Below, in pieces: positions 49,105 to 60,641 of a stretch of DNA of 64,000 nucleotides (positions are counted from its first letter, which is position 1; every line of letters starts with the position of its first letter). A model generated the notes under the pieces. It ran no database searches and was not told the origin of the DNA. It was given only the letters and a program-made list of their open reading frames with translations. Origin of the DNA: Priapulus caudatus (taxonomy: Eukaryota > Priapulida > Priapulimorpha > Priapulimorphida > Priapulidae); NCBI RefSeq assembly GCF_000485595.1, contig NW_014577285.1, forward strand, positions 110,070 to 174,069. The letters run 5' to 3'. Made by a program: the position numbers and the translations under genes.

Positions 49105-50613
49105 ATGGGTCGTCTCAATTCTCTGCGAGGGTGGATCGCTACCACGCTTGGCAGACGCAAGAAGCAGCGATCGCTCGTTGCGTCACCTAGTGGTAATAAC
49201 AAGAAAGCCGCCGAGAGCCAACGCTTTACACCCGACGGGCTGTACGATCTGAGCGGGATCGAAGGCAAGAAATATCAAAAATGCGTTCGCTGCCATGGAG
49301 TGAGTGCGCTGTGGGTAAATGGAGTGTTAGCGCTGACAAATGACAGACGAGGCAAGCCGTGTGCATGCATCGTCGCGCAAGCACACAGCATCGATGCCGT
49401 GTACGCTGACAACACTAACGACGCCGGCTACGTCTCCAAGGATGATAACACCGACGGCGAGGACTTGAACGCTGCCGAAGTGAAGCGAATCGCCGAGACA
49501 GGCCGACGAAGCATGATTAAGACCAACCCGTGGATCGGTCCGCAGACGCACCAGCTCGCGCCGCCAGCATCGCCGGCGATCGACTCCGATGGCGCGCATG
49601 GCGACTGGAACGCAGAGCAGATGTCGGACGTGAGCTCGTCGGATTCGGAAGACGACGACGGCGAGGACGCCTACCTTGGCGATAGCAGCTCGGTGACGTC
49701 AACGGAATCGGACGGCGAGTTGAACGTGAAGGATCGGCGGTCAGGCGCCGCCAAGAACAAGAGAAAGAGCAGCGACGCGTCTTCGCAGAACTCCGCCGAT
49801 GGCGCTGCCGGCGATAAGTCGGCCGCGCCCGAGGATTTCGACCTTTCTATGAACGATTCCGGATTCGAGAGCAACACCTGCACGCAGCAGTCGGGCACCG
49901 AGCCCGGAACACCGGTAGACAACTGCAGCTTGGGAAGCGCCCAGGCTCAGACGCCCACCGGCGAGACGGCAACGTTGGAACTGGAGGGCACGCATCGCCC
50001 GCAGAGCGAGAAGTTCACGCAGAACGAGAATCTACGCGAGGACTTCGCCGCCGAGTCGCTGTACACGCAGGCCAGCACGCTGCAGCTCCCCAGGGGGCGC
50101 CTGTCGCTTCCGAGCAGTACGCTACAGCTATACTCGGCGCGCCAGTACGCCGGCTCGTCACGATCGGTGTGGCGATGCGCCAGCACCTCCGGGCCCGTCT
50201 ACCAGAGCAACTCATCGCTGGCGAGCAAGGAAAGCCTCCGACGCGAGATGCGTCTCCAGGAGGATCTCGAGGAGAAGGTGAGGAATCTGAGCGACGTGCA
50301 GCGGCTCCTGGAGCTGCAGTTGAAGACGAACAGCCTGAAGGCGGTCAGTCAACCGGCGATGGACTATCACATGGCAGCGGACCGGCACCATCAGCCGTCA
50401 TTCGACCGACACCGGCAGTGGAAGGACGACATCATCCAGTTCCGCTGTCAGCTGATGCTGTACCGGAAACAGCGACTGCTCATGACCCTACAGTGTCTAC
50501 GAGACCAGCTGGACAGAGAGACGAAGCGGCTCGAGCAGAGCTACATGAACTCGGTGTTCCTACAGGACCAATGGTGGCAAGCGTTACACACCGCCAGAGA
50601 GTCTCTCGTGTAG
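49105..50613 (+). CDS. 502-aa acidic, coiled-coil protein of unknown family (single coding exon)
   Basis: The start ATG has G at -3 and +4 and an in-frame stop 19-21 bases upstream, so the N-terminus is fixed. In order: a basic N-terminus (residues 1-22, ending Gly-Arg-Arg-Lys-Lys-Gln-Arg); a compact region (~40-95) with Cys-x2-Cys-His and Cys-x-Cys; an acidic Ser/Asp tract (~170-205) typical of phosphorylated disorder; a Ser/Thr/Gly-rich linker (~205-370); a heptad-like coiled coil (~377-412); and a second charged helix (~440-495) with paired tryptophans. The last residues Glu-Ser-Leu-Val fit a class I PDZ ligand. GC-rich codon use and a 1.5-kb open frame argue strongly for a real gene. I recognise no homologue. 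Inference: a cytoplasmic or membrane-proximal scaffold. It is convergent with the minus-strand gene ending at 55170. Confidence 0.9.
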   Translation: MGRLNSLRGWIATTLGRRKKQRSLVASPSGNNKKAAESQRFTPDGLYDLSGIEGKKYQKCVRCHGVSALWVNGVLALTNDRRGKPCACIVAQAHSIDAVYADNTNDAGYVSKDDNTDGEDLNAAEVKRIAETGRRSMIKTNPWIGPQTHQLAPPASPAIDSDGAHGDWNAEQMSDVSSSDSEDDDGEDAYLGDSSSVTSTESDGELNVKDRRSGAAKNKRKSSDASSQNSADGAAGDKSAAPEDFDLSMNDSGFESNTCTQQSGTEPGTPVDNCSLGSAQAQTPTGETATLELEGTHRPQSEKFTQNENLREDFAAESLYTQASTLQLPRGRLSLPSSTLQLYSARQYAGSSRSVWRCASTSGPVYQSNSSLASKESLRREMRLQEDLEEKVRNLSDVQRLLELQLKTNSLKAVSQPAMDYHMAADRHHQPSFDRHRQWKDDIIQFRCQLMLYRKQRLLMTLQCLRDQLDRETKRLEQSYMNSVFLQDQWWQALHTARESLV

Positions 50614-53055
50614 CGTAACATATCACCGACACGAAACTGATATCATGAGCCGGTGAGCACGCTGACGCCATAGCTATATGTATAGCCACCATCAACGTAA
50701 ATACTCAGTAGAATTTGACGCCAGTATTGCCCAACGATGGAGTCATGGAAGCCACGGCTCCATGCGCTGCGTCGCTAGGCGAGAGTCTTTATCTGAATTG
50801 ATTTGCAGGTTCATTCGCTAGCGGCGCTAATATCCATCTTTTAACGCTCGCGCCTGTGTTTCATTTTCGCGATAAAGAGTCCCTAAAGCATATATATATA
50901 TGTGTGTGTATGCAGGTTTACATAGTATCGCAAATATATGCATGCGCACACGCGAGGGCAGATTTATAGTATAAAAGCTACCCTCGTGTGCATAAGCGTA
51001 GCTGTTGCATATAGTATGTGACTTATTAGAACCTCCATTCACATTTACTTTGCCATTACTAAAGCACACAGAGAGAATCAAGCAGTGAGCTGCAAAACCA
51101 ACACATGCATTCGCTGGTACACGGGCTGCTCGTCGGCGGCTGTGTGTGTGATATAAAGGACGCCATGGACCGTTCTCTACTCCTATTCTCCTCTTACAGC
51201 TCTTCCAATCTCCTCTCCTCATCTATATACCATTCTTCCGAATACGACTCTACACATCTCATTTCTCTCACTCTGTTAACCTAGTTTAACCTCGTTTCAC
51301 ATACTTCCCAGCCTTCTACGATTTAACTATCTCTGTCGTTCTGCTTATCCACTTTCTCTTATGATAGCTTTCTCGTGTCTCTCATTAGCCTCTTCTGGTC
51401 TCCCCCCCCCCATGTATCATGCGATGCCACTGCTGAATCACTCGTTTAACAGCAATATTTGCTGTGACTATTGGTATTTCCTTCATTATTTCGCTAACGC
51501 TGTCATTGGGTGCGTACGGCTACGAAAACAACGAGAGCGATCTATTGCACGTTCGTGTGTGATTGATTATACGTATTTTGACGTGGTCTACTTGTATTGG
51601 CCGCAAATGTTTTTGTGACTGAATTATCGGATGTCATATTGCTGTATGTATAGTGTAGGCGGGCATGGCAATGTTCGTAAACGCGATTTAGTTTCGCAAG
51701 CTGTAGCCCGTCGCAGAGTATGAATAATGTATTCGTAATTTTTTGTGGTACTCGAGTTCATGTTGAACCGATGTAATAAGATTTTTCTCCGTCGCATCAA
51801 CCTACGCGGCAGTTGTGTAAAAAAAATATGTAAAAACAAAGGCGGCCATTTGTTTGGCATGTAGATCTTTCGCGGAACAGCTACCATCAATATAGAAATA
51901 TAAAATATAGAGATTTTCTGATTGGATCGAGCAAACATGGGTTGTCGACATGTACGCAATCCAGCAAGTCATGCACGATATACAGTGGCCCTAGTTCGAG
52001 TCACACAATTATTGTATAAAATCCCATAAGTGGTTGGTACCGAGTCCCCATTCACTGCTGAATCGTGAAAATTACAACAAATCTCTGGATGGGCTTTATT
52101 ATATTACTGCTCAGCGTAATCAAAATGTGATGACGCATGTAGGCAGACAATTACGATGTGAATGTCAACGAACGGGAGTTGCTACGTGGTGACACAGTTT
52201 AGTTGGACCCGAACATAACAACAAATTTTAGCAATCATTTCCGATAACCGTTGGGAAATCAGTATACACGTTGCATTAAGGTACGCCACTGCATAGTTAA
52301 CTGTATTAGTCTGCTTATAAGCCCAAGCACTGAGCAGAGATCCATAGCCAGGACTCGCATCTAATGTGTAGGGGCCTCCGTGTGGGTGTGATCTTGTATG
52401 TCTATGTTAAAATGTCCACAATAGGCATTTGCAATCTTATCAGGCTTGTTATTGTTGGATGTCGCTGCTGTAAAGAGTCGACATTTCGTATAGATCCGCG
52501 CGACACCGTTGTTCGCTTGTATACGTGGCGACGCTGGGATTAGCTAACCTCATCGATTTGGAGGCAACAAAACTATCCCGGCGTAAATAATTAGCAACAT
52601 ATTGCTTCACCTGATTTTAACCACAGAAAAACGTTGTCAATAACACTTGGAATTATGTTAAACAACTCCGAGCAGTAAAACAAGTGGCCAATCGATCATG
52701 CAATTACGCCATGCACAGATGCTGCCTGTATAAATCTATTCGCTGTATGTTGCATATACAAAGATGGGCTTACATTTTGGCGGTGCTTCGCAAGTAGAGA
52801 AGCCCAGGCTAATTGTAAAATGTGTTTTAGTGCCTCCTTAATGTTTCATTAAAACATTTGCGCTATTTAATTTAGTCGCGTTATATTTAGAGACACCGTA
52901 TCTCGGTACAAGCGCTATCACGCTGCTTAAGAGAAATGTACTGCGTGGTGCGATCGATTTTTCCTAAAAATGCTATCTGACCGTATAAGCGCATGTAGTG
53001 ATGTTAAATTGAAGGAAGAGAAAAGAAACTGTGCCCTGCTGGGTATTTAGAACAA

Positions 53056-53061
53056 AATAAA
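53056..53061 (+). terminator. Candidate polyadenylation signal for the 502-aa gene
   Basis: A canonical AATAAA, the first I noticed on this strand, about 2.4 kb past the stop codon. A doubled AATAAATAAA lies at 53457-53466. The distance implies a long 3'UTR, so either assignment is tentative. Confidence 0.2.
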
Positions 53062-53928
53062 AATCATGGAAACCAAATTTGCACATTTTTTCTTGTCAGT
53101 ACAAGGCTTTAATCGAATCGTATAATGTCCCCTCGAGGTGTGTGTGGGCGCGTGCGTGCGTGCGTGCGTGTCTGCGCGTGTGCGTACAGGCGAGCGTGCG
53201 CGAGTGTGCACGAGGTGTGGAGTGTGTCTAAAACGGGTAAAGGTAGGGTGTAGTGGGGGAATCCAATATTTGATTACCGCCCACCTCCTCAACAATGCAT
53301 CGCTTTACATTCTGCCCCTTTTCGTTCGCTCATTTTCTTGCTCTGAATATCAGCCTCTTTCTAAACCTACATATATTACGAATGATTGCCGCGCTTTCAC
53401 GACGGTTTGCTGCTGTATATGGATATCCATGACGCTATCATCACAGTTTCAGCCTCAATAAATAAATCGACTCCCTGCGCATCAAAAATGTCGTGAATTT
53501 GCAAACTTACTGGACTTGGGTTAAAAGAAATTACCGATTCGTTTGGTTGCATTAGGCGATCTGTAGCACTTGGTAATAGCGGATGGTAACAGGAAATGTC
53601 AAGTTAGTGCAGGCTCTCATATAGCTAAGGCACTACAAATATAACCACACCGAAACCATACACGATCATACTCGGACGCGTTTTTTTAAAACAGCGAGTG
53701 GAACGAGGGTACCGTGAGAAAGCGAGGCGCTGTGGAATCGCCGATTCAAATACTATGGTGCATGCACATAACACATCATTAGCAAGGACGGTAGAAAAAT
53801 TACTGAACTCAGCGATGCATCTGGGATTGCAAAATTACCATTTTATTTTATGAAAATTTCCATTACAACGTTTAATCGCTATGTCATAGTTAATCAAATG
53901 CAGATTGTATTAGGCACGAACGCGCGAG

Positions 53929-53933
<5 letters not shown>

Positions 53934-53985
<52 letters not shown>
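53934..53985. repeat. (CT)n-(CA)n microsatellite
   Basis: About 20 CT units run directly into CA units. Confidence 0.95.
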
Positions 53986-54231
53986 GCACGTGTGCGAGTA
54001 GGCAGGTAGACAATCACGTGTAATCTGCCACAATTCCTAGGCATGATCGTTGCGCATTTATATTCCCACACATTTCATATTAATTTAAATGGTGCAAACA
54101 AACCTAAAGCGTTCAATACAATAGAAGCGTGCAACCGATGTGAAACATTAATACCTAATGATAACAACAACGTTATTCTTATATTAATATTAAATTATGC
54201 TATACTATTATTATATAAATATACTAATACA

Positions 54232-54237
54232 TTTATT
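54232..54237 (-). terminator. Candidate polyadenylation signal for the minus-strand CaaX gene
   Basis: Minus-strand AATAAA about 930 bases past the TAA at 55170. Other signals may exist nearer or further; no transcript evidence. Confidence 0.25.
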
Positions 54238-55169
54238 CAATTATCTCAACAAAACAAAAATCTAAACAAAATAATTACTTTAAGATTATACCGATCCGAT
54301 TTATATATATATATAGATTGACTCGCTATAGCCTTCATTCCATAACGTAGTGCCACCATGGTAACTAGAGCTATATTTCTGTGTAAGAAAATCAAACAGT
54401 TAGAATCGCATAGCAAAAATAACTAGCTAGACGGTAGACGATTACAGTATGATTATGAATTCCGAATTTCAGAGAAGATAATTATTTAAGTGGAACTACT
54501 GCTAAATTATTTCCGATTATGTTCGTCAGCCGCTATTCTTCAGGACGCATTAAAATTATATCATGCCAAATGGTTTTAGAATTGCGGGCATTTTCAATAA
54601 TTCATATTTCTCATCTAATTTCTATTAACGTCCCTAAAATTAAAAATTAAATGATGACTTTTATGCTTTACGTTCAAATGAAGACAAGACGAGGCGGACA
54701 CTGCGTGCAAGAATGCAATCACCCAGACGCATTACGTATATATTGCTGGGTTTATATGGTTCACCGATATTCACTGATTACTAAATTCTTTTTATCTGCG
54801 TAGCATAAAAGCTACCACAATGGCGGCGCCACTTGTCCTTGTAAAGTTTAGAATATCAAAAATAATCTGCGTACATGCTATCGTTCAATCTACTGCGGAC
54901 TTGCTGATGAAACCGCAATGCAGCATTATCTAAACTATATAGCGTGGCACCGCATTAAATTCATAGCATAAATAGGAGTATATTAGTATAAAAATGTACC
55001 CCTGCCACGATTCCAGCGTTTTCGGAATCTCTAGCGTTATTTGTAACCGGTTCAGCAAAAACGCTACAATCGGCTTCCCAGCCAGCCAGGCCAAGTGCTG
55101 GTGCTAGCTAATATGCCTCCGGAATAGAACAGACCAGGGTAAACATACAAGGAGCCGAATAGCTTGCGC

Positions 55170-58100
55170 TTAAATAAAACAGCAGCATAGCACGTGTCTT
55201 CCAATCGGTCTCTCTATGTCGCGTGCCTCTACACGATTCTCTGTAGCACGTTCTGCGGTCGCAATGGATCTAGTCTCCTGAGCGCAATTCGAATCGTCAC
55301 AGAGTGTATTTAGGGGTTCATATGGCGCGTCAAGAGACATTTGATAAGGTATCCGACGACGGCAATGAATTCTTTTATCTAAGTTAGGAATATTAACCAG
55401 CTCATTTGCCACGACGTCACCGGAGCAGTTGGTGACAGAGATCTCGATGTTGAAACTGTCGTCCTGCCCCTTCTGCGGATGATTGGGAGAAGAAGAGCAT
55501 TCTTCAAGACTTGGCAGCCTCTTGTCTTCTTCAAGATCCCACAGGCGCGATAGTCTATAGTCGCTTGTCGGTATGACATCCGGTCTTTTTCCGATCGCTG
55601 CGCTGATGTGGGTCGCTTCGGCGTCACACGATGTGGAATTCATGTAAGCGATGTACGTGTTAGTGCCATCGCCTGGGCCTCCGCTCAAAGTAACACACGC
55701 GTCGTCCAAGGTATACTCACCAGCCGACATAGTCGTGTCCTCAGTGCAAGCTACGGAGGAGTCATTCTCTACCGCGGAACTGGCAACACTTGTGTCAATG
55801 TTATCCGTGTTTGACGAACTCGCGATTTCAGCTTCAGGGTTCTCACAAGCTTGCTCGCGCAGGCAAGCAATACTGCTATCAGACGGTAAATAATTCGTCG
55901 CGGACACGCTTTCACCGTCGACATCGCCAATGTTTGACAACCTTGTTCCTGTTACTTCGCATGATTGTACTTCGAGCACGTAGTTCTTCTCGTTATGTGA
56001 CTCTACCGGTCGATTCTCTTCCAATGAGCACGTGGCTAATACGGTCGATTTCTCAACGCAGTGGTCGAGAGTAGTTGTTGAAAGCGATTCGTTGTACGTC
56101 GCACCTGTCACGCCACGATTGTCCTCTTGCTGAAATATATCTATTATATCCTTCGCTGTGAGTCCTTCTAGGTAATCGGAAAACTCCGACAGGATTCTTT
56201 CAGGAATGCTTGAAGATATGTCATCGGAAGCGCACTTGTTATTGGTTGGAACAACATCCTGCTGATCCATAGCGTGTGAAATATCTTGTAACGCATTTGT
56301 GGCATGACAGGCATGCATGTATGGATCTGGAATATCCGGTACCCCACACGTGGGCGAGGTCGGCGGTACCTTAGGCGTCAAATCTTCGTCAGCTGAATCC
56401 AGAATTTGCGCGAAATCGAGTTCTAGTGAGGTAATGGCGCCGCTGGCGGCAGCCATGATATTCTGCGGCGCCTCATCTTCAATAGCTTCGTCGCGCTCTG
56501 TTTCCACCACATTAACTGCTGATAGAAGTTCATCTGAAATGCTGTGAACAAATGGCTCAGCGTCTATTAAATCTTGAGGGTAATCAGGGGTAATGCACGT
56601 TAATTCTGCTGAAGCCTCGTAAATTGCGTGCGGGTTCGGGTCAATGAGATCGTCAAAGGTCTCGAACTCTATTGGAAAATCGATAAAATTGTCAAAACAT
56701 TTGTCGGTGACAGTTGCAAGATTAGGCTGCTCATCTCTTAGCTGCTCTTCTGCACAGTCAACCGTAGCATTTCCGTGATGGTTCGGTGAGCCAGCATTTG
56801 CTTCAACTAATTTCACACCGTTTATAATATCATCGTCATCATTTGTATAGTCAGCAGGAACAGTACGGAAAAAATGTGCAGCTTCTGGCATGAGTCTCAC
56901 CGTTGCTCTGTCCCTATGCGTGTCGTCACTGCCGAACGATCCAGCAAGACTGATTGCGCTAGTCGCGTTGCCTTTATTAGCGTGCATCTCATCTTCCCAT
57001 CGGTCATTTTCATCGTTACCATAACTTTTGAAGGAGCCAGCAAGGCTTAGTGTGCTGCCCGCAGGTTTTAGGGCATTGCCCCTCCAGGACAGCAAATATT
57101 CAAGCGAGTCTAAACTCGATCCCCTAGAGTGCAGCGACGATGGCATTTCTCTGTCAGAACCATCATTGATGTCGTCTAATGGTAGACGTAAGAAGTCATT
57201 ATCACCATGCGAATTTTCGACACCGGAACCGGCGAGCGTGCTCTCACTTTCTTTGTAACGTACCTCAAATGGCTTTTCCTGTCGATTAGGGCCTAGTAAT
57301 TCAGCCTGCACCGCACTATTTACACGCATCTCCTCTCTAGGCTTCCAGTAAGTGTGGTCGTGTTTGCAGCCAATATCGCTGTCGACTTTTTCCATCGGAG
57401 AACGATTTTTGAGAATAATAAAATTGGAGTCAGTGGTGAAGCTGCCGCAATCCAACGTTATCTGGCTGGCCGTCATGAGTCCAGAATCGGGCACATTAAC
57501 GCAAAGTGAGCAAAATGGATCCTGGGACAGCGAAGCACTCTGCCTACAACAGCAGGCAGGCCCCATTTGGTCACTGCGCGAGTTGCTTAGTCGTTGCTCT
57601 TCTAACATGCCCTGCTGCGATGTCTGCAAGGTTCCAAGAGTCTGATCAGTGCTCAGTGATGAAATCTTCGACAAGGGCAATACTGATAGATCAACGGGCG
57701 ATCGATAATCAATAAATGAACTAGGTGGGTTGACGTACATCGACGAGGATTGCTGATCTAAAATCGCCGACGAAAACCTATCTGGGCAATGTATCGCGCT
57801 GAGTGGGGTGTTAGCATCGGCACAAGCCAACGACCCAGAGGAAGGAATGGAAAAAGGAAGGACCCAATTGAACTCGGCAGGAGTGCTTGATGCCACCTCT
57901 CTCGCATACTTTGAACAACTGACGTTTGAGGGAGAAAACGGGCGCGTAAATGGAGTACCAACGTCGCTAGTTAGATCCGTTGCCGAGCCACGTGGATTAA
58001 CAAAGAGCGAATCGCTCGAGCCGAGCTGGTAAGACTCAGGTAGGCATAGCCGCGGTGTATCAAGTGGCGCCATCGCGTCGCCATCGGCTACATCGCCGTA

Positions 58101-59267
58101 CTGCTCGTTTTCTGAATCAGTGGGTACCAAGACTAGAGAAGGTGGCCACTGCTCAGATATCTGTTTTAGCTCTTTGGTGGCGGTGGCTCCAAACTCCCCC
58201 GATACCCCTTGTCGCCAATATCCAAGCCCTTCGTCGCTGCCAGGCTCACGGCAGTGCAGTGTAACTACATGATCTGCAGACGAACTCGCGACTTTCGTAT
58301 CGCTAGATAAGAGCGAGAGTTGCTTATCCGAATTTCCATTATGGAATGCCGAGCCATCGCGTAATAACTGAGATTCAATCAGCTCGTATTGACCGATATC
58401 AAAATTGCTAGATGAGTGGGATTCTACCACGATGTCCTCAAACGCTCCACGAACGGAATCGTTGAATAACTTACTTTCGCTGCGAGCATTGACTATGTCG
58501 CTTAGGTTTTTACTGAAATTTGGTGCAATGTTGTTGTTCTGATCGCTTTTCGCATCATGTTTGTTGTAGGATGCCGACAACTGGTCGATGTCTTTAGCGT
58601 GATCAATCGTATTCCTGTACTGACACAGATAATCACCACTTATCATTGTTGGTTCGCTTACTACTACAGGAAACGTGTCAAAATTGCAGCCCATGTCAAT
58701 ATCATTCGCCACAACGGCGCATTTGTTCTGAAGAGCATATTTGGGACAATCATGATCAGCATCTACTTCATGCGTCGACTCCCCTTCGCTTCTCGCCCTT
58801 TCTCGGTTGCTCTCCGTTCTTGCTCCCCGCTCGCTTTCTCGTTCCTGACGGTGGCAGGTATTGATGACGTCTAGTGCATTTTTACAATCTTTCAACGAGT
58901 CATCATTACTCTGGATCATGGCTCCAGAATCTTCAGCCCCGCTTTGGGTTTCCACGCGATCATGCGCAAACAGGCCCCCTGCTGCTTCTGCCCCAGGATA
59001 CGCTTGTTCAGCATCGTCATTAAAACTGCTTTCTTTTATGCCAAGTAGAGCTGCCGATGAATACCTCTCGTGTTTACCACCTACCTTCTCTTCAGTGTTA
59101 CGATCGCCATTAATTGGATTACCCCTTATACTATCAGGAACAATATTACATCCATGTGTATTCGGTAGAATCTTGACTGAAACGCTGTCACAGGCTGCCA
59201 TTGGTTGTGATGCATTCCTCATGTGTATTGGTTGTTGAGCGTTTTCATCATTCCGATGTATGTTTTT
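55170..59267 (-). CDS. Terminal giant exon (1365 aa) of a CaaX-box protein of unknown family
   Basis: The frame is open from a splice acceptor (TTTTCCTTATAG, 59268-59279) to TAA at 55170. An ATG lies at 59222, but the 15 codons before it are open and phase 0 matches the upstream donor at 60642, so this is exon 6 of a longer gene. In the ~1648-aa model it covers residues 284-1648. Most of it is acidic, Ser/Asp/Asn-rich and probably disordered. Recognisable patches are a SLAGSF motif occurring twice (~1024 and ~1056), an acidic-aromatic stretch (~1140-1195) and an amphipathic helix (~1303-1332). The last residues are Cys-Cys-Cys-Phe-Ile, so the protein ends in a CaaX box (Cys-Cys-Phe-Ile) with an adjacent cysteine that could be palmitoylated. 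CaaX ending in Ile suggests prenylation and membrane attachment. Family unknown. Confidence 0.9.
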   Translation of the reverse strand, partial: KNIHRNDENAQQPIHMRNASQPMAACDSVSVKILPNTHGCNIVPDSIRGNPINGDRNTEEKVGGKHERYSSAALLGIKESSFNDDAEQAYPGAEAAGGLFAHDRVETQSGAEDSGAMIQSNDDSLKDCKNALDVINTCHRQERESERGARTESNRERARSEGESTHEVDADHDCPKYALQNKCAVVANDIDMGCNFDTFPVVVSEPTMISGDYLCQYRNTIDHAKDIDQLSASYNKHDAKSDQNNNIAPNFSKNLSDIVNARSESKLFNDSVRGAFEDIVVESHSSSNFDIGQYELIESQLLRDGSAFHNGNSDKQLSLLSSDTKVASSSADHVVTLHCREPGSDEGLGYWRQGVSGEFGATATKELKQISEQWPPSLVLVPTDSENEQYGDVADGDAMAPLDTPRLCLPESYQLGSSDSLFVNPRGSATDLTSDVGTPFTRPFSPSNVSCSKYAREVASSTPAEFNWVLPFSIPSSGSLACADANTPLSAIHCPDRFSSAILDQQSSSMYVNPPSSFIDYRSPVDLSVLPLSKISSLSTDQTLGTLQTSQQGMLEEQRLSNSRSDQMGPACCCRQSASLSQDPFCSLCVNVPDSGLMTASQITLDCGSFTTDSNFIILKNRSPMEKVDSDIGCKHDHTYWKPREEMRVNSAVQAELLGPNRQEKPFEVRYKESESTLAGSGVENSHGDNDFLRLPLDDINDGSDREMPSSLHSRGSSLDSLEYLLSWRGNALKPAGSTLSLAGSFKSYGNDENDRWEDEMHANKGNATSAISLAGSFGSDDTHRDRATVRLMPEAAHFFRTVPADYTNDDDDIINGVKLVEANAGSPNHHGNATVDCAEEQLRDEQPNLATVTDKCFDNFIDFPIEFETFDDLIDPNPHAIYEASAELTCITPDYPQDLIDAEPFVHSISDELLSAVNVVETERDEAIEDEAPQNIMAAASGAITSLELDFAQILDSADEDLTPKVPPTSPTCGVPDIPDPYMHACHATNALQDISHAMDQQDVVPTNNKCASDDISSSIPERILSEFSDYLEGLTAKDIIDIFQQEDNRGVTGATYNESLSTTTLDHCVEKSTVLATCSLEENRPVESHNEKNYVLEVQSCEVTGTRLSNIGDVDGESVSATNYLPSDSSIACLREQACENPEAEIASSSNTDNIDTSVASSAVENDSSVACTEDTTMSAGEYTLDDACVTLSGGPGDGTNTYIAYMNSTSCDAEATHISAAIGKRPDVIPTSDYRLSRLWDLEEDKRLPSLEECSSSPNHPQKGQDDSFNIEISVTNCSGDVVANELVNIPNLDKRIHCRRRIPYQMSLDAPYEPLNTLCDDSNCAQETRSIATAERATENRVEARDIERPIGRHVLCCCFI

Positions 59268-60641
59268 CTATAAGGAAAATAACGCAAAAATTAATAAATA
59301 CAAATTTCAATTGACCAATTACCCAAATAGAATATGCACGCTCAAGAAGAAGCATGTTAATTATGCACGTACGCACGCCACTCATGTTGTTCGTGCAGAA
59401 TACAGCGATACGGCGTAACTAACCGTAGCAGTCTTAACAAATCTCACATGCGTTCAAGCATTCAATCATCCGTCGACACTGCATGACGTCATAATCGATT
59501 TCGTCGTTCGTGACTATTTTCACGTCCTGTTTGCACGGAAAATATTTATCCAGAGTGTTTCGACATTAAAATAGATCCGTGATCAGAACAGCTTTTCCCA
59601 GTAAACTCTAATAATAACAGTCGTCGCTTTGGGCATATATACTGCAAATCGTCCCCGTGCAGTTTCAGCTGTTAAATAGCAAATATAGATCCTATAGTGT
59701 GTGCGGCCATTAATTATAACAGAGTGACAGTCATGGGGTGCAGAATCTTTCTGCATAACGCGAGAGGATGCAGCGACCGGGGTCCTATTGCGCGAATACT
59801 CGTTTGATAACTGACAGCAGGAGCAGCGGCTAACTGATTCATAGTTTCCCTAATGGACGCAAGGTGTCTAGTTACGGCGAACCTCGGCACACTAAAAACA
59901 ATACCGCGAGGAGTGGAATTGAGCAATTGACCGCTGACAGTACTCGTCACGACTCTGCATTCAACGGAAAATCATTATCGCGGTCAATTGTTCAAGCAAC
60001 ATCCTGTCGCCATGACAGCTTTCAGCAGAGAACCGCAAACAAGGTAGAAGAAAGAAGCAAAGGTATAAAAGGCACTCGAAGTGGTGGCATTAGGAAGCAC
60101 GGCTCATGTTTACCCTACTATCTGTATATCGGAAGTGGAAAATGTTCCCATTCAGAGTAAAACGATAGCTAATATTTACACATAGCCATCAATTTCTGTC
60201 AATATAATGCGACGTATAAAATAAACGTCAATGACAATCAAATGCTTTCACTCGGAGTATACCACATATTATAATAACATCTTTACTGTAATGTTACTCG
60301 CCGTGACCATCTATATATCGTTGAGCAAATATTCGTACAGCAGGCGTATAGTTCAGGCGTTATACATATCGTCATATCTGGCTTCAATTCTCGCCCCATA
60401 CCGCTGCTTCTCATTATGCAGAAGAAGGAATTGTGAATCACAACACAACAGTGCAGCGCACGTTACCTGTTATAACTCGTGAGTATATAGCAAAGCAGGT
60501 GCTGAATGCCTTTGTGCTGATTAGATGCTGATTCGAGTCAACGCACGCACAAGCAGACTGGCTAGCTGTGTATAACAAGAAAAAGTAACGCGAACATATC
60601 GTAAAAAGATATAACTATTGCATAGACCCATAATAAATCAC

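Larger units (their letters stand above)
50614..55169. other. Convergent intergenic region holding both 3'UTRs
   Basis: Lies between two genes that end toward each other. It contains a degenerate GTGC patch (53138-53190) and a CT-CA microsatellite (53934-53985). No ORF is supported. The 3' ends of both neighbours should fall here. Confidence 0.6.

Noticed and set aside
49105-49125. N-myristoylation of the 502-aa protein (Met-Gly...Ser at position 6)
   Set aside because: Arg at position 3 is disfavoured in the usual consensus, so the basic N-terminus alone does not support it.
49270-49310. Cys-x-x-Cys-His (c-type heme-like) motif in the 502-aa protein
   Set aside because: A single such motif in a non-secreted, acidic eukaryotic protein without a cytochrome fold is probably coincidental; metal binding with the nearby Cys-x-Cys is at best possible.
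59714-60160. Short frames on both strands between exons 5 and 6 of the CaaX gene
   Set aside because: They lie inside the 1374-bp intron, lack phase-compatible splice sites, and the flanking exons already join in phase 0.
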